DNA from: Pseudomonas sp. MMS21 TM103
GTDB lineage: Bacteria > Pseudomonadota > Gammaproteobacteria > Pseudomonadales > Pseudomonadaceae
Assembly (NCBI RefSeq): GCF_022132145.1
Contig: NZ_JAJISP010000001.1
Coordinates: forward strand, 1,240,001-1,304,000
Direction: 5' to 3'
DNA: 64,000 bases
Below the pieces are notes generated by a model. It saw only the letters and a program-made list of their open reading frames with translations. It made no database searches and was not told where the DNA came from. Positions 18,226 through 27,106 of this stretch are shown piece after piece (positions within the stretch are counted from its first letter, which is position 1; the number at the start of each line of letters is the position of its first letter). A program made the translations under genes and the position numbers.

Positions 18226-20415
18226 ATGCAAAATGACCCCGAACTCCTGATCGCTTCTCTCAACGATGCCCAGCGCCAAGCCGTAGCGGCCAGCCTGGGC
18301 CGTCAACTGGTACTGGCCGGCGCCGGCTCCGGCAAAACCCGGGTGCTGGTGCACCGTATCGCCTGGCTGATCCAGATCGAAAACGCTTCGCCACACAGCG
18401 TCCTCTCGGTGACCTTCACCAACAAGGCCGCCGCCGAGATGCGTGCGCGCATCGAACAGATGCTCGGCGTCAATCCGGCCGGCATGTGGGTCGGCACCTT
18501 CCACGGCCTGGCTCACCGATTGCTGCGCGCGCACTGGCAGGAAGCCGGTCTGGCGGAGAACTTCCAGATCCTCGATTCCGACGATCAACAGCGCCTGGTC
18601 AAGCGGGTGATCCGCGAACTGGGCCTGGACGAGCAGCGCTGGCCGGTCAAGCAGGCGCAATGGTTCATCAACGGGCAGAAGGACGAAGGCCTGCGGCCGA
18701 AGAACATCCAGCCCGGTGGCGACCTGTTCCTCGCCACCATGCTGAAGATCTACGAGGCCTACGAGGCGGCCTGCGCCCGTGCCGGGGTGATCGACTTCTC
18801 CGAACTGCTGCTGCGCGCCCTTGACCTGTGGCGCGACAAGCCGGGCCTGCTCGAGCATTACCAGCGACGCTTCCGGCATGTTCTGGTGGACGAATTCCAG
18901 GACACCAACGCTGTGCAGTACGCCTGGTTGCGCCTGCTGGCCCAGGGCGGCGACAGCCTGATGGTGGTCGGTGACGATGATCAGTCGATCTACGGCTGGC
19001 GCGGGGCCAAGATCGAGAATATCCACCAGTACAGCCGCGACTTCCCGGACGCCGAAACCATCCGTCTGGAGCAGAACTACCGCTCCAGCGCCGGCATCCT
19101 CAAGGCCGCCAACGCGCTGATCGCCAATAACCAGGGCCGCCTGGGCAAGGAACTGTGGACCGAAGACGGCGACGGCGAGCCGATCAGCCTGTATTCGGCG
19201 TTCAACGAGCACGACGAGGCTCGCTACGTGGTCGAGTCGATCGAGGACGCCCTGCGCAAGGACGGCCTCAAGCGCAGTGAAATCGCCATCCTCTACCGCT
19301 CCAACGCCCAGTCGCGGGTGCTCGAAGAAGCCCTGCTGCGCGAGAAGATTCCCTACCGCATCTATGGCGGCCAGCGCTTCTTCGAACGCGCCGAGATCAA
19401 GAACGCCATGGCCTATATGCGCCTGCTCGACGGCCGCGGCAACGATGCGGCGCTGGAGCGGGTGATCAACGTGCCGGCCCGTGGCATTGGCGAGAAGAGT
19501 GTCGAAACGATCCGCGCCTACGCCCGTGAACATGATGTGGCGATGTGGGAGGCGATTCGCTTGATGGTCGCCAACAAGGCGCTGCCGGCCCGCGCGTCCG
19601 GCGCCCTGGCCGGCTTTGTCGAGCTGATCGAGAACCTCTCGGCCAAGGTGCTGGAAATGCCGCTGCACCTGATGACCCAGACCGTGATCGAGCAGAGCGG
19701 GCTGATCGCCTACCACCAGGCCGAGAAAGGCGAAAAAGCCCAGGCGCGGATCGAGAACCTGGAGGAACTGGTCAGCGCCGCACGCGCCTTTGACCATGAC
19801 GGCGACGAGGAGTTGAGTCCGCTGCAGGCCTTCCTCGGCCATGCCTCGCTGGAGGCCGGCGACACCCAGGCCGCGGAAAACGAAGACAGCATCCAGCTGA
19901 TGACCCTGCACAGCTCCAAGGGCCTGGAGTTTCCCCAGGTGTTCCTGGTGGGCATGGAAGAAGGCCTGTTTCCGCACAAGATGAGCCTGGAAGAACCCGG
20001 CCGGCTCGAGGAAGAACGCCGCCTGGCCTATGTCGGCATCACCCGCGCCATGCACAAGCTGGTGATCAGTTACGCTGAAGTCCGCCGTTTGTATGGCAAT
20101 GAAACGCGTAACTCGATCTCGCGCTTCGTCCGCGAGATTCCACCGCAACTGATCCAGGAAGTACGCCTGTCCAATAGCGTCAGCCGGCCCTTCACCGCCA
20201 ACAGCCGCAACATGAGCGGCAGCAGCATGTTCGCCGGTAGCGCCGTACCGGACACCGCGTTCAGCCTTGGCCAACGGGTGCAGCATGCGCTGTTCGGCGA
20301 GGGCACCATCCTCAATTTCGAGGGCTCGGGCGCCCAGGCGCGGGTGCAGGTGAATTTCGAGAGCGAAGGCAGCAAATGGCTGATGCTCAGTTACGCCAAG
20401 CTGGATGCTTTGTAA
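18226..20415 (+). CDS. uvrD: DNA helicase II (UvrD)
   Basis: A 729-residue superfamily 1A 3'-5' helicase used in nucleotide excision and mismatch repair. Walker A AGAGSGKTRVL (residues ~27-37), motif Ia SVTFTNKAAAEMR, Walker B VDEFQDTN, motif III GDDDQSIYGWRGA and motif VI VGITRAMHKL are all present. Length matches E. coli UvrD (720). Rep is similar, but the C-terminal extension with QRVQHALFGEGTILNFEG, a Tudor-like tail typical of UvrD/PcrA, favours UvrD. The next gene starts 44 bases downstream. Confidence 0.94.
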   Translation: MQNDPELLIASLNDAQRQAVAASLGRQLVLAGAGSGKTRVLVHRIAWLIQIENASPHSVLSVTFTNKAAAEMRARIEQMLGVNPAGMWVGTFHGLAHRLLRAHWQEAGLAENFQILDSDDQQRLVKRVIRELGLDEQRWPVKQAQWFINGQKDEGLRPKNIQPGGDLFLATMLKIYEAYEAACARAGVIDFSELLLRALDLWRDKPGLLEHYQRRFRHVLVDEFQDTNAVQYAWLRLLAQGGDSLMVVGDDDQSIYGWRGAKIENIHQYSRDFPDAETIRLEQNYRSSAGILKAANALIANNQGRLGKELWTEDGDGEPISLYSAFNEHDEARYVVESIEDALRKDGLKRSEIAILYRSNAQSRVLEEALLREKIPYRIYGGQRFFERAEIKNAMAYMRLLDGRGNDAALERVINVPARGIGEKSVETIRAYAREHDVAMWEAIRLMVANKALPARASGALAGFVELIENLSAKVLEMPLHLMTQTVIEQSGLIAYHQAEKGEKAQARIENLEELVSAARAFDHDGDEELSPLQAFLGHASLEAGDTQAAENEDSIQLMTLHSSKGLEFPQVFLVGMEEGLFPHKMSLEEPGRLEEERRLAYVGITRAMHKLVISYAEVRRLYGNETRNSISRFVREIPPQLIQEVRLSNSVSRPFTANSRNMSGSSMFAGSAVPDTAFSLGQRVQHALFGEGTILNFEGSGAQARVQVNFESEGSKWLMLSYAKLDAL

Positions 20416-20459
20416 GGCAAATTTCCTCGACCGCACACTCAAACAATAAGGACGCCCCG

Positions 20460-21554
20460 ATGAACCGCCGCAACCTCTTAACCGCTGCCGTGGCGCTGCT
20501 CGCCACCCTCGGCCTGGCCGGCTGCAAGGACGACAAAGCCAGCACCGAGCAAGCCGCCGTCGAACCGGCGCAGAGCTTCCAGTGGAAGATGGTCACCGCC
20601 TGGCCGAAGAACTACCCGGGCCTGGGCACCGCCGCCGAACGTCTGGCCGAGCGGGTCAGCACCATGAGCGCCGGGCGCCTGACCATCAAGGTCTATGCCG
20701 GTGGCGAACTGGTGCCGCCGCTGGAGGTGTTCGACGCGGTCTCGCGCGGCACCGCCGAACTGGGCCATGGCGCCGCCTACTACTGGAAAGGCAAGGTGCC
20801 GGCTGCGCAGTTCTTCACCGCCGTGCCTTTCGGCCTGTCCACTGCGGAAATGAACGCCTGGCTCAGCCATGGCGGCGGTCAGGCGCTGTGGGACGAGGCC
20901 TATGCCCCTTACGGGGTCAAACCGGTGGTGGTGGGCAATACCGGCATGCAGATGGGTGGCTGGTACAACAAGGAGATCAACACCCTGGACGACCTCAAGG
21001 GCCTGAAGATCCGCATGCCCGGTCTCGGTGGCGAAGTGCTGTCGCGCCTCGGCGCGACCACCGTCAATCTGCCCGGCGGCGAGGTATTCACCGCCCTGGA
21101 GACCAACGCCATCGACGCCACCGACTGGGTCAGCCCCTACAACGACCTGGCCTTCGGCCTGCATAAAGCCGCCAAGTTCTACTACTACCCGGGCTGGCAG
21201 GAGCCACAGGCGGTGCTCGAACTGCTGATCAACCAGAAGGCCCTCGACAGCCTGCCGGCCGACCTGCAGGCGATCCTGACCGAGGCCGCCCGCGCCGCCA
21301 GCCAGGACATGCTGGACGACTACGTCTACAACAACGCCCTGGCCCTGGAGGAACTCAAGCAACAGGGCACCCTGCTCAAGCGCTTCCCCGATGAAGTGCT
21401 CGACGCCCTGCAGCGCGAGTCCGAGGTGGTGCTCGGCGAGCTGGCCGCGCAGAGCGAGCTGAACGGGCGTATCTGGGCCTCGATGAAGGCCTTCCAGGCT
21501 CAGGCCAGCGAGATGCATCGGCTGTCCGAGAAGGAACTGTATAACTGGCGCTGA
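20460..21554 (+). CDS. TRAP-type substrate-binding lipoprotein (DctP family), solitary
   Basis: A 364-residue DctP/YiaO-family binding protein. It starts MNRRNLLTAAVALLATLGLA followed by GC: a lipobox LAGC puts the modified cysteine at residue 22. The mature part shows PRGTAEL-like and GLKIRMPGLGGEVLSRLG segments (the conserved carboxylate-binding arginine region). AAGGA lies before the ATG. No DctQ or DctM membrane partner is nearby, so it must share a permease encoded elsewhere or act otherwise. Strong terminator downstream. Confidence 0.87.
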   Translation: MNRRNLLTAAVALLATLGLAGCKDDKASTEQAAVEPAQSFQWKMVTAWPKNYPGLGTAAERLAERVSTMSAGRLTIKVYAGGELVPPLEVFDAVSRGTAELGHGAAYYWKGKVPAAQFFTAVPFGLSTAEMNAWLSHGGGQALWDEAYAPYGVKPVVVGNTGMQMGGWYNKEINTLDDLKGLKIRMPGLGGEVLSRLGATTVNLPGGEVFTALETNAIDATDWVSPYNDLAFGLHKAAKFYYYPGWQEPQAVLELLINQKALDSLPADLQAILTEAARAASQDMLDDYVYNNALALEELKQQGTLLKRFPDEVLDALQRESEVVLGELAAQSELNGRIWASMKAFQAQASEMHRLSEKELYNWR

Positions 21555-21573
21555 GCCCCTCGGCACCTCGCAC

Positions 21574-21597
21574 AAACGGAGCCCTCTGGCTCCGTTT
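21574..21597 (+). terminator. Terminator after the DctP-like gene
   Basis: Perfect 10-base stem AAACGGAGCC (21574-21583)/GGCTCCGTTT (21588-21597) with a CTCT loop and a T-rich flank. Confidence 0.85.
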
Positions 21598-21655
21598 GTC
21601 GTTTGCGCCCTGCGCTTTGCGACTCCCGGCCCATACTCGATGACGAGGTGAGTCG

Positions 21656-22234
21656 ATGAAGAAACCAACCATCAATGCCCCGCAGATTCTCGATGCGGCC
21701 CTGCAACTGGCCGATGTCTGTGGCTGGGAGCGCCTGCACCTGTTCGATGTGGCCGCCCAACTCGACACTGACCTGAACACCATCGCCGCCCATTATCGTG
21801 ACAAGGATCAACTGGTCGACGCCTGGTTCGACCGCGCCGACCGGGCCATGCTGGTGCGCAGCAGCGCCGCCGACCTCGGCGCACTGGAGCCGACCAAGCG
21901 CCTGGAGGAACTGCTGGTCGCCTGGCTCGATAGCCTGGCCGCGCACCGCTCGGTGACCGGACAGATGCTGCTGTACAAACTCGAACCCGCGCATCTGCAC
22001 CTGCAGGTACTCGGCCTGCTGCGCATCAGCCGTACCGTGCAATGGTGGCGCGAAGGTGCCCGGCGGGAAAGCCGCCACCTGCATCGCATCGCCGAGGAAA
22101 GCCTGCTGACCGGCGCCTACCTGCGCAGTTTCATCCACTGGTTGCGCCACCCCGGGGAAGACCCTGCCGAGTTCCGCGCCTTCCTGCGCCGGCAACTGCG
22201 CTGCGGGCCGCTGCAGATGCTGTTGCGCCGGTAA
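21656..22234 (+). CDS. TetR-like transcriptional regulator
   Basis: A 192-residue protein with an N-terminal helix-turn-helix of TetR type (ILDAALQLADVCGWERLHLFDVAAQLD, then HYRDKDQLVDAWFDR) and a helical C-terminal part that may bind a small ligand. The HTH is somewhat diverged, and a COQ9-like fold is an alternative because that family shares this helical layout. It stands alone between two terminator-separated genes, so no target can be proposed. Start supported by GAGGTGAGTCG before the ATG. Confidence 0.75.
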   Translation: MKKPTINAPQILDAALQLADVCGWERLHLFDVAAQLDTDLNTIAAHYRDKDQLVDAWFDRADRAMLVRSSAADLGALEPTKRLEELLVAWLDSLAAHRSVTGQMLLYKLEPAHLHLQVLGLLRISRTVQWWREGARRESRHLHRIAEESLLTGAYLRSFIHWLRHPGEDPAEFRAFLRRQLRCGPLQMLLRR

Positions 22235-22359
22235 GTTGCGATGCCGAGGCGATACCGTTGAGCGAAAAGCAAAAGCCCGAAACACTCTATGACTAGCCTT
22301 CCGCGCGACTGGCGGGCAAGATGCCGCGCAGCGTTCCAACCACCAAGAGACAGCTAAAC

Positions 22360-23211
22360 ATGCAGCGTTTCCTCAGCATTGCCCTGGCCATGTGCCTGAG
22401 TGTGGGCCTTACCATGAGTTTCGATGCCGAAGCCAAGCGGTTTGGCGGCGCCAAATCCTTCGGTTCCGCACCTAGCCACCAGACTCGCCAGACCACCTCG
22501 CCAACCTCGACCACCGCCAACACGGCAACCACCGCTCGGCAGCCCGCCGCCACCAGCGGCGCCTCGCGCTGGCTCGGCCCATTGGCCGGCCTGGCCGCTG
22601 GCGGTCTGCTTGCTTCGATGTTCATGGGTGACGGCTTCGAAGGCCTGCAGATCATGGACATGCTGATCTTCGGCCTTATCGCCTTCCTGCTGTTCCGCTT
22701 CCTGGCCTCCCGGCGCAAGCACGCCGGCCCGGTAACCGCCAATGGCGCGCCCATGCAGCGTGAAATGTCTGCCCAGGCTGCACCCGCCTCGATCTTCGGT
22801 GGCGCCAGCAGCGCCGCAATCAAACCGGTGATCAATGCCCCGGCCTGGTTCAACGAGCAAAGCTTCGTCAGCGCCGGCCGTGAACACTTCCTCAGCCTGC
22901 AGCAGCACTGGGACGCCGACGAAATGGACAAGATCGCCGAGTTCGTCACCCCGCAGTTGCTCGAATTCCTCAAGCGCGAGCGCGCCGACCTCGGCGAGGG
23001 CTTCCAATCCACCTACGTCGACAACCTCGACGTTCAACTGGATGGCGTCGACGATCTGAGCGACAAGACCGTCGCTACCCTGACCTTCACCGGCGTAGCG
23101 AAAACCTCGCGCTTCGACCAGGGCGAAGCCTTCAGCGAAAGCTGGCGCATGGAGCGCGAAGCCGGTGACAACCAGCCGTGGCTGGTAGCCGGTATCCGCC
23201 AGAACGGCTAA
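22360..23211 (+). CDS. Tim44-like domain membrane protein
   Basis: A 283-residue protein. A signal sequence (~1-25) precedes KRFGGAKSFGS, a low-complexity Ser/Thr/Gln-rich stretch, then two hydrophobic segments (~75-125) and a C-terminal Tim44-like domain (~160-283; AWFNEQSFVSAGREHFLSLQ and EAFSESWRMER). Bacterial members are conserved, envelope-associated and of unknown function. AAGAGA precedes the ATG. A strong terminator follows. Confidence 0.85.
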   Translation: MQRFLSIALAMCLSVGLTMSFDAEAKRFGGAKSFGSAPSHQTRQTTSPTSTTANTATTARQPAATSGASRWLGPLAGLAAGGLLASMFMGDGFEGLQIMDMLIFGLIAFLLFRFLASRRKHAGPVTANGAPMQREMSAQAAPASIFGGASSAAIKPVINAPAWFNEQSFVSAGREHFLSLQQHWDADEMDKIAEFVTPQLLEFLKRERADLGEGFQSTYVDNLDVQLDGVDDLSDKTVATLTFTGVAKTSRFDQGEAFSESWRMEREAGDNQPWLVAGIRQNG

Positions 23212-23229
23212 CGGGCCTCTGGCTTCGCG

Positions 23230-23256
23230 CAAAACCCGGGCCTGTCCCGGGTTTTG
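23230..23256 (+). terminator. Terminator after the Tim44-like gene
   Basis: Perfect 11-base stem CAAAACCCGGG/CCCGGGTTTTG around CCTGT, followed by TGTTTG. Confidence 0.85.
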
Positions 23257-23393
23257 TGTTTGCGCGGGGCCAATCCCTCTTGTCCGGTCAGGCCGGGCAG
23301 AGTAAAACCCAACGCGGGAGAGCCTCTTCGCTGCATGGCGCGGGGCTCGCTGTTACTACCCCATCATTGTGCCTTGCTGCTGGAGTCCACCCC

Positions 23394-23804
23394 GTGGAAG
23401 AAGTCATCGAACAACTGCGTGAAATGAACGAACCTGTACCGGTGCCGCTGGAACTTCCGGAAGAAGAAGTGCTGGTGGAGATCGAGGAGCAGATCCTGAT
23501 CAACCTGCCGTTCGAGCTGCGCGAGTTCCTGCTCAAGGTCAGCGACGTGGTCTACGGCCGCCTCGAGCCGGTCACCGCCACCGACCCGCAATCCCACACC
23601 TACCTGCCGGAAGTCGCCTCGGTGGCCTGGTCACTGGGCGTATCACGCGAGCTGGTACCCATCTGCGAGGATCGCGGCAACTACTACTGCGTCGAACTGG
23701 ACGGCACCGTGGTGCTCTGGGAAGGCGAGACCGGCGAGCTGAGCGAAGATGAAACCTGGGACTCGGTGTGGCACTGGGCGCGCGACGTCTGGCTGGAGAG
23801 CTAA
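23394..23804 (+). CDS. SMI1/KNR4 (SUKH) family protein
   Basis: A 136-residue acidic protein. ELPEEEVLVEIEEQILINLP followed by FELREFLLKVSDVVYG is the SUKH-superfamily N-terminal signature, and the central NYYCVELDGTVVLWEG strand pair fits the fold. SUKH proteins often act as immunity proteins against secreted toxins, but stand-alone chromosomal copies like this one also occur without toxin genes; none is visible nearby. The start is a GTG with GGAG eight bases upstream. Confidence 0.8.
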   Translation: MEEVIEQLREMNEPVPVPLELPEEEVLVEIEEQILINLPFELREFLLKVSDVVYGRLEPVTATDPQSHTYLPEVASVAWSLGVSRELVPICEDRGNYYCVELDGTVVLWEGETGELSEDETWDSVWHWARDVWLES

Positions 23805-23832
23805 GCCCGTCCGGGCCGGGCCAGGCTTGGTA

Positions 23833-24498
23833 TCAACCCTGGCGACTGGCCTCGCCCTGCTCCAGCTCCAGCAGGTTGAGCAGGAACTGACCGAAGAAGC
23901 TCAGGTCCTGCTCCGCCGCCGCCCGCGCTGCCTTGCCGTCGCCGGCGCGCAGGGCCCGAAACACATCCTCGTGGAAATCGTTGAGGCGCAGTGACAGGTC
24001 GGCCTCGGTGAACAGGCGATTGAAGAAGGGCCCGACCTGCAGCCACAGCGACTCGATCAGGCGCAGCAGCACCGGATTACCGCAGGCCTGGTACAGGTTC
24101 AGGTGAAACTGGCTGTTGTCGCTGAGGTAGGCCTGCACGTCGCGCCGCTCGAGGGCGCTTTCCATGCGCGCGATGCACGCCTGCAACCCCGCCAGTTCGG
24201 CCGGACCGATCCGCGCGGCGGCCAGCTCCACCGCCAGCCCCTCCAGGCTGATGCGCACCGGCAGCAGCTGCTGGTAGCGCTCGCGGGTCATCGCCGGCAC
24301 CCGCACCGAGCGCTGCGGCTCGCCCTCCAGCGCGCCCTCGGCGACCAGCCGCTGCAGGGCGGCGCGCACCGGCATCGGGCTGGTGCCCCACTCGGCCGCC
24401 AGGTCGCGAATCTTCAGCCGCTCGCCGGGCTGGAAACGCCCGGCCAGCAGGGCCGCGCGGATATTCTGGTAGAGCTGCTCCTGCAGGTTATCGGCCAT
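23833..24498 (-). CDS. GntR-family regulator (FCD subfamily)
   Basis: A 221-residue regulator with an N-terminal winged helix (AALLAGRFQPGERLKIRDLAAEWGTS, PVRAALQRLVAEGAL) and a C-terminal all-helical FCD domain (~90-210) that usually binds a carboxylate and a metal ion through His residues (NSQFHLNLYQACGN). It is the nearest regulator to the SDR/aminotransferase/GS-like genes, and two palindromes of GntR type (GT-N-AC core) lie in their divergent promoter. It is therefore the probable repressor of that gene set (inference). Confidence 0.88.
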   Translation of the reverse strand: MADNLQEQLYQNIRAALLAGRFQPGERLKIRDLAAEWGTSPMPVRAALQRLVAEGALEGEPQRSVRVPAMTRERYQQLLPVRISLEGLAVELAAARIGPAELAGLQACIARMESALERRDVQAYLSDNSQFHLNLYQACGNPVLLRLIESLWLQVGPFFNRLFTEADLSLRLNDFHEDVFRALRAGDGKAARAAAEQDLSFFGQFLLNLLELEQGEASRQG

Positions 24499-24708
24499 GG
24501 GTCAATGGTTCCCTGGTGCCGGCGGTGCAGGCAGTTGGGCCAGGGTCAGTAGGCAGTTGCGCATGCTGTTCTCCAATGTATTCAACGAAAGCTGAACGCT
24601 TCTGCTAGCGGCAGGCTAGGCGCAGGGGTGCTTGAAAAGCGGAGTTGACTGCAGTCAATGCGCATTTTCGAGCCCCCCTGCAACAACGCCTGACCGACGC
24701 AGAAACGC

Positions 24709-25491
<783 letters not shown>

Positions 25492-25500
25492 CGCCACTCC

Positions 25501-25514
25501 TGTGATCACAAATT
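25501..25514. promoter_or_regulatory. GntR-type operator half of a pair (site 1)
   Basis: TGTGATCACA is a perfect 10-base palindrome extended on one side by AAAT, identical to the core of site 2. It lies immediately upstream of the SDR ribosome binding site, so bound protein should block leftward expression. Confidence 0.7.
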
Positions 25515-25558
25515 TGGGGCAATACTAGCAAATATTGCCTTCATGACGATCCATTGAC

Positions 25559-25578
25559 TTATTTGTGATCACAAATAA
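25559..25578. promoter_or_regulatory. GntR-type operator (site 2)
   Basis: TTATTTGTGATCACAAATAA is a perfect 20-base palindrome, 33 bases before the aminotransferase ATG. Its centre is 63 bases from the centre of site 1, six helical turns, so both sites face the same side of the DNA. Confidence 0.75.
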
Positions 25579-25610
25579 GAATGTGCAGAAATTCGAACGA
25601 GGTGTTCAAC

Positions 25611-27002
25611 ATGACTGCCAGCGGCATCAGCCCATCCGCCGTGGAAACCTTCGCCGCCCGCGAGCGCGAACGCTTCCTGCAACGCAACCCGAAATCGGTA
25701 GCCCTGGCCGAACGCGCGCGCCATTCGTTATATGGCGGCGTGCCAATGCACTGGATGGCCGACTGGTCGACCCCGGTGCCGCTGTTCGTCGAACGCGCCA
25801 AGGGCGCGCGCTTCTATGACGTCGACGGCCACGCCTACATCGACTTCTGCCTGGGCGACACCGGCACCATGTTCGGCCACTCACCAGATCCGATCGCCAA
25901 GGCCATCGCCGAGCAGGGCAACAACGGCCTGACCACCATGCTGCCGGGCGAGGATGCGGTGGTCTGCGGCGAACTGCTGGCCGCACGCTTCGGCCTGCCG
26001 TTCTGGCAGGTCACCGCCACCGCCACCGACTCCAACCGCTACGTGCTGCGCTGGGCCCGCGAAATCACCCAGCGCAAGACCCTGCTGGTATTCGACGGCT
26101 GCTACCACGGCACGGTCGACGACGTGATGGTGCGCTACCGCGACGGCGAGACCGTGCCGCGCTCCGGCCTGGTCGGCCAGGCCTATGACCTGACCCAGTA
26201 CAGCCGCGCCATCCCGTTCAACGATGTCGCCGCCCTGGAGGCCGCGCTGGCGAAGGGTGACGTCTGCGCCCTGCTCTGCGAGCCGGCCATGACCAATATC
26301 GGCATGGTCCTGCCCGAACCGGGCTTTATGCAGCAGTGCCGCGAGCTGACCAAGAAATACGGCGCGCTGCTGATCATCGACGAGACCCACACCATTTCCA
26401 CCGACATCGGCGGCTGCACCCAACTGTGGAACCTTGAGCCCGACTTCTTCGTGGTCGGCAAGCCGATCGCTGGCGGCGTGCCCTGTGGCATCTTCGGCTG
26501 CAGCGCGGCGATGGCCGAAGCGATGACCGCCGCGCGCAAACGCGCCAGCGAGAACAGCCACGGCCACGGTCACAGCGGCATGGGCACCACGCTGTCGGCC
26601 AACGCCCTGGCCATGCACTGCATGCGCGCCAACCTGGAACAGGTGATGACCCCGGCGGCCTACGCGCACATGCTGCCGCTGGCCAAACGTCTGGCCGACG
26701 GCTTCCGCCGCCTGATCGGCAAGTACGACCTCAAGTGGTCGGTGACCGAGCTCGGCGCGCGCAGTGAGTTTCAGTTCTGCCCGGTCTCGCCGAAGACCGG
26801 CGCCGAGGCCGAAGCGGCCTTCCACGACGAGCTGCAGATGGCCATCCACCTGTACCTGATCAACCGCGGCATCCTGATCACGCCGTTCCACAACATGACC
26901 CTGTGCTGCCCGAGTACCACGGCAGAGGATGTGGACCAGCTGATCGGCATGCTCGATGCGGCCCTGACCGAGCTGCTGGCCATCCCCGGCGCCCGCGAAT
27001 AA
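25611..27002 (+). CDS. Class-III PLP aminotransferase (glutamate-1-semialdehyde aminomutase-like)
   Basis: A 463-residue fold-type I PLP enzyme. GARFYDVDGHAYIDFCLGD at ~50, the DGCYHGTVDDV phosphate-binding region, LLIIDETHT (PLP-ring aspartate-equivalent) and VVGKPIAGGVPCG with the Schiff-base lysine (~290) are all present. It resembles the glutamate-1-semialdehyde aminomutase-like branch but the neighbourhood (GS-like ligase, two SDRs, GntR) points to catabolism of an amine or amino alcohol rather than haem synthesis. GAGGTG precedes the chosen ATG. Substrate unknown. Confidence 0.85.
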   Translation: MTASGISPSAVETFAARERERFLQRNPKSVALAERARHSLYGGVPMHWMADWSTPVPLFVERAKGARFYDVDGHAYIDFCLGDTGTMFGHSPDPIAKAIAEQGNNGLTTMLPGEDAVVCGELLAARFGLPFWQVTATATDSNRYVLRWAREITQRKTLLVFDGCYHGTVDDVMVRYRDGETVPRSGLVGQAYDLTQYSRAIPFNDVAALEAALAKGDVCALLCEPAMTNIGMVLPEPGFMQQCRELTKKYGALLIIDETHTISTDIGGCTQLWNLEPDFFVVGKPIAGGVPCGIFGCSAAMAEAMTAARKRASENSHGHGHSGMGTTLSANALAMHCMRANLEQVMTPAAYAHMLPLAKRLADGFRRLIGKYDLKWSVTELGARSEFQFCPVSPKTGAEAEAAFHDELQMAIHLYLINRGILITPFHNMTLCCPSTTAEDVDQLIGMLDAALTELLAIPGARE

Positions 27003-27016
27003 CGCCGGCAATTACG

Positions 27017-27092
27017 TAGGATGGGTTGAGCACCGCGATACCCATCAGATCGCATCGATGGGTTACGCCGCCACGCGGCTAACCCATCCTAC
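27017..27092. repeat. Long inverted repeat between aminotransferase and GS-like genes
   Basis: Outer arms GTAGGATGGGTT (27017-27028) and AACCCATCCTAC (27081-27092) are perfect complements, with a nested ACCCATC/GATGGGT pair inside. The sequence resembles a widespread intergenic hairpin of Pseudomonas genomes (recalled, not checked). It may affect transcript stability between the two genes. Confidence 0.75.
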
Positions 27093-27106
27093 CCAGGACA
27101 CCGACC

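Noticed and set aside
18142..20442. 766-codon open frame antisense to uvrD
   Set aside because: Shadow of a strongly conserved helicase gene.
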